NCBI RefSeq assembly: GCF_000266905.1
Contig: NC_018027.1
Location: 2,976,001 to 3,040,000, forward strand
DNA: 64,000 nucleotides
Direction: 5' to 3'
Origin: Mycolicibacterium chubuense NBB4
GTDB taxonomy: Bacteria > Actinomycetota > Actinomycetes > Mycobacteriales > Mycobacteriaceae
In this document: positions 59,003-64,000 of the stretch, piece by piece
Layout of the letters: every line of letters starts with the position of its first letter
How positions within the stretch are numbered: the first letter of the stretch is position 1
Notes under the pieces: generated by a model
Database searches by the model: none
What the model saw: the letters and a program-made list of their open reading frames with translations, nothing else
Told to the model about the DNA's origin: nothing
Made by a program: the position numbers and the translations under genes

Positions 59003-60544
59003 TCAGTTGATCGTCTCGATGACCCACGCGCGCAACGCTTTACGGTCGAGCTTGCCGCTGGCCAACGTCGGAATCTCGGTGCTCTCGGCGGCGATCCAGC
59101 GGCTGGGCACCTTGTAGGAGGACAGCACGTCCCGAACCCGTCGGGCCACCGAGTCCAGATCGAGGCCGGCGACGGCAGGCACCAGCACGGCGCAGACCTC
59201 CTCGCCGCGTTGCGGATGGTCGACGCCGACCACCACACACTGCGCGACGTCGGGAAACCCCTCGATCACCGATTCCACCTCCAGCGGCGAGACATTCGCC
59301 CCCGACGTCTTGATGAGATCGGTCGTGCGACCGACATAGAAGAGCCGGGGGTCGCCGGCGCGGCGGTACACGCGGTCTCCGGTGTGATACCAGCCGTCGG
59401 CGTCGAACGTCTCCCAGCGTTCGCGCTTGTTGTAGCCGGCCATGACGCCGATGCCCCGCACCAGAAGTTCGCCGACGTCGCCGTCGGGCACGAAAGCGCC
59501 GCTGTCGTCGACGACAGCGATATCGGTGTAGGCGAAGCCGCCCGCGGTCTCGGACATGGTGCGGTGCACGGGGAAACCGTCCGGCACATCGGTCATCGCG
59601 ATGTCGAGCGGCCCCTCCCGCAGCATCGGGGCGGCGGACAGGTCGCGATCGGGGAACGTCGGATGCTCGCGCAACCGCTGGGTGAACGCCGGCCACCCCA
59701 CGATGCCGGTGGCCCGTTCCCGCTCGGCGAGATCGAGGGCGACTTCCGCATCGAGTCTCGGCATCACCAGCAGCGTGACCGCGTCGTGGAGTGCGCCGGC
59801 GCCGGCGAGCACTCCGCCGATCCAGAAGAACGGCATCGCGCACAGGATCACCGGTGCGCCAGGGGAACCGGTCACCGCGCGGATGGCAGCCGGCCATGTC
59901 GACGTCTGGCGGACGAGAGTGCCGTGCGTGTGCAGCACCCCCTTCGGGTCGGCGGTCGAGCCGGAGGTGTGCACCATGATGGCAAGGTCGGCGGGCGACA
60001 CCTCGGCCTCGGCCGCGGCCAGCAGTTCCGGTGAGACCGCGTCATCGACGGAGCGCGGCCCGCCGGCGGCCCAGGGCGGGTGCTCGTCACCGGTGAGCAC
60101 GATCCGCCGCAGGAACGGCGCATCACGCAGGCTCAGCCGGCCCTCGGGTTGTCCGGGCACCTGCGGGAACGCCGCTTCGAACCGTTCGGCGACCGCGATG
60201 TCGAGCACCCGCGCAGGCGCGACCAGCATCGCGATGTCGGCGAGTCTGGCGACCTTCGCGATCTCGGCCGGGCGGTACATGGTGCTCATCGGGACGGCGA
60301 TCGCTCCGACGCGCGACACCGCCAGCCACCACGTCACCCATTCCGCGCCGTTCGGGAAGAACAGGCCGACGCGGGTGCCCTTGCCGACGCCGTGCGCGAG
60401 CAGCCAGCGCGCGAGCTCAGCCGAACGCCGTTCGGCCTCGGCGTATGTCAGGCGATCAGTCGGGGTCACCAGATACGTGCGATCACCGAACTCCCGCACG
60501 CTGTGCGCCAGAAGAGCGGGGATCGTCAGGGGTGTGTGCGGCAC
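59003..60544 (-). CDS. acyl-CoA synthetase (class I adenylate-forming, FadD-like)
   Basis: 513 residues. P-loop IMVHTSGSTADPKGVLHTHG near 200 is intact; then FFWIGGVLAG, MSETAGGF (in place of the usual YGxTE), GELLVRGIGVMAGYNKRERWETFDADGWYHTGD, LFYVGRTTDLIKTSGANVSPLEVESVIE and final Lys in PTLASGKLDRKALR near 500. Length and layout fit a short or medium acyl or aryl-CoA ligase. The substrate-binding SETAGG motif is unlike most FadD proteins. Start is GTG at 60544; CAAGAT 6 nt upstream could be a weak -10. It is convergent with the LLM gene and divergent from the SpoIIAA-like gene. Confidence 0.9.
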   Translation of the reverse strand: MPHTPLTIPALLAHSVREFGDRTYLVTPTDRLTYAEAERRSAELARWLLAHGVGKGTRVGLFFPNGAEWVTWWLAVSRVGAIAVPMSTMYRPAEIAKVARLADIAMLVAPARVLDIAVAERFEAAFPQVPGQPEGRLSLRDAPFLRRIVLTGDEHPPWAAGGPRSVDDAVSPELLAAAEAEVSPADLAIMVHTSGSTADPKGVLHTHGTLVRQTSTWPAAIRAVTGSPGAPVILCAMPFFWIGGVLAGAGALHDAVTLLVMPRLDAEVALDLAERERATGIVGWPAFTQRLREHPTFPDRDLSAAPMLREGPLDIAMTDVPDGFPVHRTMSETAGGFAYTDIAVVDDSGAFVPDGDVGELLVRGIGVMAGYNKRERWETFDADGWYHTGDRVYRRAGDPRLFYVGRTTDLIKTSGANVSPLEVESVIEGFPDVAQCVVVGVDHPQRGEEVCAVLVPAVAGLDLDSVARRVRDVLSSYKVPSRWIAAESTEIPTLASGKLDRKALRAWVIETIN

Positions 60545-60628
60545 ACGCCGATCTTGCCCTGCGTGTCACAAGTGCCGCCGCCCGACGCGTCGACCGTGTC
60601 ACACTGAGCGGGCACGGAGGTGGTCGCG

Positions 60629-60997
60629 ATGATCGAGCTACTCGACGACATGCCCGCCGGGGTGACGGGCTTTCGCGTGTCCGGCCGCGTCGGCGGTGAG
60701 GAACTGCGCGACTTCGGACCGACGATGAAGACGCTGCTGGACACCGACGAGATCCGGCTCGTGGAGGTGGTGGCCGACGACTACGCCGGATTCGGTCCCG
60801 GTGGTCTGGTCGAGGATCTCAAGATGGGTTTGGGCACCCTGATCGGGCACCATTCCGCGTTCCGGCGCATCGCGATCGTGTCCGACAAGGAATGGGTCAC
60901 CCACATGCTGCACGCTCTGGCGTGGATGGTGCCCGGCGAGCTCAAGCTCTTCCCGGTCGGCCGGCTCGAGGAGGCCAAGACCTGGGCCGCCGGATGA
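60629..60997 (+). CDS. SpoIIAA-like (STAS-related) domain protein
   Basis: 122 residues matching the SpoIIAA-like family that includes CRAL-TRIO/STAS-type folds: MIELLDDMPAGVTGFRVSGRVGGEELRDFGPTMKTLL, then ADDYAGFGPGGLVEDLKMGLGTLIGHHSAFRRIAIVSDKEWV and LAWMVPGELKLFPVGRLEEAKTWA. There is no conserved phosphorylatable Ser in the usual DxSG place, so it more likely binds a lipophilic ligand or a partner. ATG at 60629 has GGAGG 8 nt upstream, better than GTG 60620. It stands alone between acyl-CoA synthetase and methyltransferase genes. Confidence 0.85.
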   Translation: MIELLDDMPAGVTGFRVSGRVGGEELRDFGPTMKTLLDTDEIRLVEVVADDYAGFGPGGLVEDLKMGLGTLIGHHSAFRRIAIVSDKEWVTHMLHALAWMVPGELKLFPVGRLEEAKTWAAG

Positions 60998-61008
60998 GAG
61001 CGGCGCGC

Positions 61009-61593
61009 TCATCGGCCTCGACGGGCGTCGGGCGCTGCTCCGGTGGGGGAGCGACGGGCCAGCAGCCAGGCCTCGCCGTGCCCTTCGCCGGCCGCAACGA
61101 CGTCCAGAGTGGCGAAGGCCCGCGTCAACGCGCCGCGCCGGACCGCGAACGGACCCGGCCGACCACCGACTTCACTCAGCGCGCTGATCGCCAGAAGTCC
61201 ACCGGGACAGAGCCGTTCGATGATGGCCCGGTCCAGCCGGGGGTCGCGGAACCTGAGGCACAGCACCACGTCGACGGGTTCGCCTGCCGGTAGTCCGTCG
61301 TCGAGGTCGGCGACCTCGAAGCGGCAGCGTTCGGCGCTGCCGCTGCACCGCGCGAGCTCACGCGCCCGCGCGATCGCCACGCGCGACACGTCATAGCCGT
61401 GGACCGTCATCCCCCTGCCGGCCAGCCACGCGGCCGACGCTCCCGGCCCGCAGGCCAGGTCCAGAGCTCGTCCCGCAGTGGGGAAGACGTCGGCGAACGG
61501 CGCGAACACGGCCGGCAGCGCGACGTCCTCGACCGTCGGGGCGGGCCGGTCGGTGTAGCGCCGGTCCCAACGGTCGCGGTCGTTGTCGGTCAC
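61009..61593 (-). CDS. class I SAM-dependent methyltransferase
   Basis: 194 residues. Motif I is ALDLACGPGASAAWLA near 50-60, motif II VHGYDVSRVAIARAREL, motif IV DVVLCLRFRDPRLDRAIIERLCPGGLLAISAL. The start NDRDRWDRRYTDRPAP resembles small tellurite-resistance/TehB-like or thiol methyltransferases, with the WDxRY signature. Substrate unknown. GTG at 61593 is chosen over 61704 because TAGGCT lies exactly 7 nt upstream and because the longer form would run through the divergent promoter region. A second methyltransferase is encoded divergently 43 bp away. Confidence 0.87.
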   Translation of the reverse strand: MTDNDRDRWDRRYTDRPAPTVEDVALPAVFAPFADVFPTAGRALDLACGPGASAAWLAGRGMTVHGYDVSRVAIARARELARCSGSAERCRFEVADLDDGLPAGEPVDVVLCLRFRDPRLDRAIIERLCPGGLLAISALSEVGGRPGPFAVRRGALTRAFATLDVVAAGEGHGEAWLLARRSPTGAAPDARRGR

Positions 61594-61600
61594 GCTCGCC

Positions 61601-61606
61601 AGCCTA
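61601..61606 (-). promoter_or_regulatory. TAGGCT -10 element, leaderless-type
   Basis: Minus-strand TAGGCT, 7 nt, then GTG at 61593. It fixes the start of the methyltransferase gene. Confidence 0.55.
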
Positions 61607-61636
61607 GGGACCGGCCCGTCACCCGACAGGTCGATG

Positions 61637-62428
61637 ATGGCTGTCATGGACGCCTGGGCCGACCTCTCCCACAGCTTCGCCGACGAGGCGTACACCTCGG
61701 TCAAGGGCGCGGTGCGCAGTCGCGTCCTGCACAGGCAGCTGCTCGAGCACCTCGACAGGCCGCCGGGCCGGGTTCTCGACGTCGGCGGCGGCGCGGGCCA
61801 TCAGTCGTTCCTGCTGGCGCAGGCCGGCTTCGATGTGACACTGCTCGATCCGTCGGCTGCGATGCTGGCCAAAGCAGAAGAGCGGCTGCACACGCTGCCC
61901 CGCGAAGCCCGCCGCCGAGTGACACTGCTGCACGCGGACGGCGAGCACGCCGCCGAGGCCGTGGGGGGACGGCGGTTCGAGGTGGTGCTGTGCCACGGGG
62001 TGCTGATGTATCTCGACAGTCCCGACACGATGGTCGGCGAGTTGTGTCGCTGCACCGCCGAGGGCGGGGTGGTGTCGATCCTGGCGCTCAACGCGAAGAC
62101 GATGGCGGTGCGACCGGCCCTGGAGCGACGCTGGGACGACGCGCTGGCCGCCTTCGACGCCGACCACGAGGTCGGTGTCCTCGGGGTGCCGACTCGCGCC
62201 GACACCGTGGAGCATCTCACCGAGCGCCTGCTCGCGGGAGGCGCCGAAGCGCTGCAGTGGTACGGCGTGTGGCTGTTCACCGACTGGCTGGAGTTCACCG
62301 GAGCCGCCCAGGACCTCACGGATCCCGCGCGCGTCGCGCAGACCGCCGACGTGGAGTTCGAGGCCGGCAAGCGCGATCCCTACCGCCAGCTCAGTCGCGT
62401 CTTCCACCTCGTCGCGCGCCGGCGGTGA
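61637..62428 (+). CDS. SAM-dependent methyltransferase (SmtA/CmoM-like)
   Basis: 263 residues. Motif I is RVLDVGGGAGHQSFLLAQAG near 51-70, motif II VTLLDPSAAMLAKAEERL, motif IV EVVLCHGVLMYLDSPDTMVGELCRCTAEGGVVSILALN. The trailing YGVWLFTDWLEFTG and YRQLSRVFHLVARR fit the SmtA/CmoM branch, which in E. coli methylates carboxymethoxyuridine in tRNA; in actinobacteria the role is unproven. Start: ATG 61637 has CAGG 7 nt upstream, and in-frame ATGs at 61634 and 61646 are alternatives. Divergent from the preceding methyltransferase gene. Confidence 0.85.
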   Translation: MAVMDAWADLSHSFADEAYTSVKGAVRSRVLHRQLLEHLDRPPGRVLDVGGGAGHQSFLLAQAGFDVTLLDPSAAMLAKAEERLHTLPREARRRVTLLHADGEHAAEAVGGRRFEVVLCHGVLMYLDSPDTMVGELCRCTAEGGVVSILALNAKTMAVRPALERRWDDALAAFDADHEVGVLGVPTRADTVEHLTERLLAGGAEALQWYGVWLFTDWLEFTGAAQDLTDPARVAQTADVEFEAGKRDPYRQLSRVFHLVARRR

Positions 62429-62440
62429 CGCGCAGCCCGC

Positions 62441-62782
62441 TCACCGATCCAGCGCCCGGATCCGGATCGGCCCGCGCCAGTCAGCCTGTGGGTCAACGGG
62501 TTTCCCGCGTTGCGTGATCTCGACCTCGCCGGACGACGCGAGTCGTCGGGCAACGTCTCGTGCGTCGTCCATCAAATCCCGCCAGTCCTGCCCGCCGACG
62601 GCGCGTGCGGCGTCCGACGGGCACGTGCTGCTGCCGGGGCCGCGGTGTCCGGCCAGCGCACGGATGGCCGCTTCGAGGCGTTGCCCGACCGGACCGTCGT
62701 GCAGCGCGATCCGCGCCTCCTCGGCGTGCGCACCACCGGTGCCGGCGATCCGGCGCAGTTCCGCCGCCAACGCTGAGGTCAT
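62441..62782 (-). CDS. DUF3253-domain protein
   Basis: 113 residues. The C-terminal two thirds match DUF3253: IRALAGHRGPGSSTCPSDAARAVGGQDWRDLMDDARDVARRLASSGEVEITQRGKPVDP, then RGPIRIR. The predicted winged-helix-like fold suggests nucleic-acid or protein contacts, but the family has no assigned function. The CPSDAAR motif is strongly conserved. ATG at 62782. It converges with the SmtA-like gene (12-bp gap) and its upstream region faces the small exported protein gene. Confidence 0.85.
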   Translation of the reverse strand: MTSALAAELRRIAGTGGAHAEEARIALHDGPVGQRLEAAIRALAGHRGPGSSTCPSDAARAVGGQDWRDLMDDARDVARRLASSGEVEITQRGKPVDPQADWRGPIRIRALDR

Positions 62783-62993
62783 CCGTTCAGTTAACCCGCT
62801 CCGCCGGCCGCCGACCGGCTCATCGTCGCGATCTCTGTGGAATGCGCCACAGCGCTACCGCAACTGAGCAGGCAGAACAGGGTGGAGCGGGTCGACGTCG
62901 GGAAGCGCGGTGGTTTATCACCCCCCGGACCTGGCTAGTTCGTAGCCGTACTCATTGACTGCGGGTTTTCGACCCGGGATTGGAGTGTGCACG

Positions 62994-63260
62994 ATGAAGT
63001 TGACTCAGGTCCTCGCCAGCGCAGCAGTTCTCGGCGGCCTCGCCGCAGGAGCCATGGGCGTTGCCGCTTCCGCGTCCGCGCAGCCCGGCTACGTGCCCCC
63101 GCCGGTTCCGCCCGCCGGACCGAACGCCGGCCAGCCGCCGGCCTGGGCGCCGCCCAAGCCGGTCGACCCGATCTGGGCCAACGGCAGCCCGCAGGTCTGG
63201 GACGAGGGCTGGCACCACTGGGGCGTCTGGCTCAACGGCGTCTTCATTCCGACCTACTGA
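62994..63260 (+). CDS. small exported mycobacterial protein
   Basis: 88 residues. Signal peptide KLTQVLASAAVLGGLAAGAMGVAASASA, cleaved before QPGYVPP near residue 30. The mature part is Pro-rich at first (PPPVPPAGPNAGQPPAWAPP) and ends in an aromatic segment with Trp at short intervals (DPIWANGSPQVWDEGWHHWGVWLNGVFIPTY). This Trp-rich end is the likely functional part. ATG at 62994 follows TGGAG. A long hairpin terminator begins 12 nt after the stop. Function unknown; the family appears restricted to mycobacteria as far as I recall. Confidence 0.8.
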   Translation: MKLTQVLASAAVLGGLAAGAMGVAASASAQPGYVPPPVPPAGPNAGQPPAWAPPKPVDPIWANGSPQVWDEGWHHWGVWLNGVFIPTY

Positions 63261-63271
63261 TCACTCGTGAC

Positions 63272-63308
63272 ACGGCCACCGCGGATCGTCCCGATCTGCG
63301 GTGGCCGT
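63272..63308 (+). terminator. strong hairpin terminator after the small exported protein
   Basis: A 17-bp stem (63272-63288 with 63292-63308) closed by the loop TCC and containing a single G-U pair; the core arms are CGGCCACCGC and GCGGTGGCCG. No T tract follows. Confidence 0.7.
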
Positions 63309-63325
63309 CGTCGTGTGCGTGTCTC

Positions 63326-63643
63326 ATGAGCGGGCCGGAGGTCACCGACGACGGGCACCACATCGTGGTCGACGGTCGCAAGTGGCGGGCGACCGATCCG
63401 TCGATCCCCGACGACCGCAGGGCCGAACTCGTCCGCCTGTTGATGGCGTGGCGCCGGGAAGTGCGACGCACCAAGGGGACGCCCGCTGAATCGGCGGCCC
63501 GGGCCGGGGTGCAGGCGGCCAAAACCGCGCTGGGCGAACGCGGTTCGCCGCCATGGTGGGAGCAGACCGAGACCGCGCGACGGGACCGCTGGCAGGCGCA
63601 CGTGCCCGCCCCCGGAGACGACGACGGCCGGAGCGCACACTGA
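63326..63643 (+). CDS. conserved hypothetical protein
   Basis: 105 residues, charged and soluble. The central helix region ELVRLLMAWRREVRRTKGTPAESAARAGVQAAKTALGERGSPPWWEQ is the most protein-like; a beta-hairpin start GHHIVVDGRKWRATDPSIP precedes it. No signal, membrane segment or catalytic motif is evident. ATG at 63326; GTG codons upstream in the hairpin terminator region are less likely. Its stop codon sits inside the loop of a perfect 13-bp hairpin. Conserved-looking but unnamed. Confidence 0.75.
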   Translation: MSGPEVTDDGHHIVVDGRKWRATDPSIPDDRRAELVRLLMAWRREVRRTKGTPAESAARAGVQAAKTALGERGSPPWWEQTETARRDRWQAHVPAPGDDDGRSAH

Positions 63644-63658
63644 CCGTGCGCTCCGGCC
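63626..63658. terminator. 13-bp perfect hairpin overlapping a stop codon
   Basis: GGCCGGAGCGCAC (63626-63638), loop ACTGACC, GTGCGCTCCGGCC (63646-63658). The TGA of the gene at 63326 lies in the loop. It separates that gene from the convergent Ag85 gene and can act in both directions. Confidence 0.75.
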
Positions 63659-63682
63659 CGCCGACGTCACGACTGCTGCCGC

Positions 63683-64000
<318 letters not shown>

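Overview
This 64 kb window is chromosomal DNA of a Mycobacterium or Mycolicibacterium, most likely an environmental or rapid-growing species. The sequence is very GC-rich. It encodes mycobacterium-specific products: the mannosyltransferase MgtA, a cyclopropane-mycolic-acid-type methyltransferase, CYP124 and a CYP125-like P450, LdtMt1-type L,D-transpeptidase, an LpqH-type lipoprotein, RipD, two-domain isocitrate lyase 2, a fatty-acyl-AMP ligase, a PE-PPE-domain protein and, at the right edge, an antigen 85 mycolyltransferase. I saw no rRNA, tRNA, transposase, phage module or CRISPR array. Gene density is near 90%, and most genes overlap or abut.

Layout. 1-9.4 kb: end of mgtA, small exported proteins, cyp124, a mycolate-type methyltransferase, a ureohydrolase, a hotdog thioesterase, a threonine dehydratase and a proline-rich membrane protein. 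9.6-14.2 kb: ldtA, an LpqH-like lipoprotein, a divergent XRE regulator/membrane protein pair with a clear palindromic operator, and a CYP125-like P450. 14.2-18.4 kb: a TetR/molybdopterin oxidoreductase pair diverging from an AraC-VOC-DUF1801 operon. 18.4-27.7 kb: a nitronate monooxygenase, an HAD phosphatase, a STAS/RsbW-like pair, an amine-dehydrogenase-like protein diverging from a short-chain dehydrogenase, a GH2 exo-glucosaminidase-like enzyme and CinA. Two KstR-type (cholesterol regulon) operators lie here. 27.7-33.5 kb: hydrolases, an amidase, small membrane proteins, YaaA and a frameshifted NlpC/P60 gene. 33.7-38 kb: a four-gene signalling operon (receiver-SpoIIE phosphatase, CHASE3 histidine kinase, response regulator, phosphodiesterase). 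38-44.6 kb: acyltransferase-3/SGNH pair, a Dabb protein, a glutamine amidotransferase, a degenerate MenC-like protein and ICL2. 44.6-47.8 kb: a three-gene operon that looks like a bacterial uracil-catabolism (URC) pathway (URC1-URC4-upp). 48-57.3 kb: redox proteins, then an envelope/secreted cluster (RipD, PE-PPE, FAAL, CPBP protease, YdcF, two exported proteins). 57.3-64 kb: hydrolase, LLM flavoprotein, acyl-CoA synthetase, SpoIIAA-like protein, two methyltransferases, small proteins and the Ag85 fragment.

How it fits together. Much of the window serves lipid, sterol and cell-envelope metabolism (P450s, KstR-type sites, FAAL, acyl-CoA synthetase, ICL2, Ldt, RipD, Ag85). Signalling parts of the SpoIIE/STAS/RsbW kind are scattered over three loci. 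The most notable system is the translationally coupled URC operon, whose first gene has its Shine-Dalgarno sequence inside a hairpin. A second theme is promoter architecture: about 18 genes carry a TANNNT hexamer 5-9 nt before the start codon, the arrangement expected for leaderless or nearly leaderless mRNAs, and this often decides the start. Two genes (near 31.1 and 33.24 kb) show probable frameshifts that are either real lesions or sequence errors.
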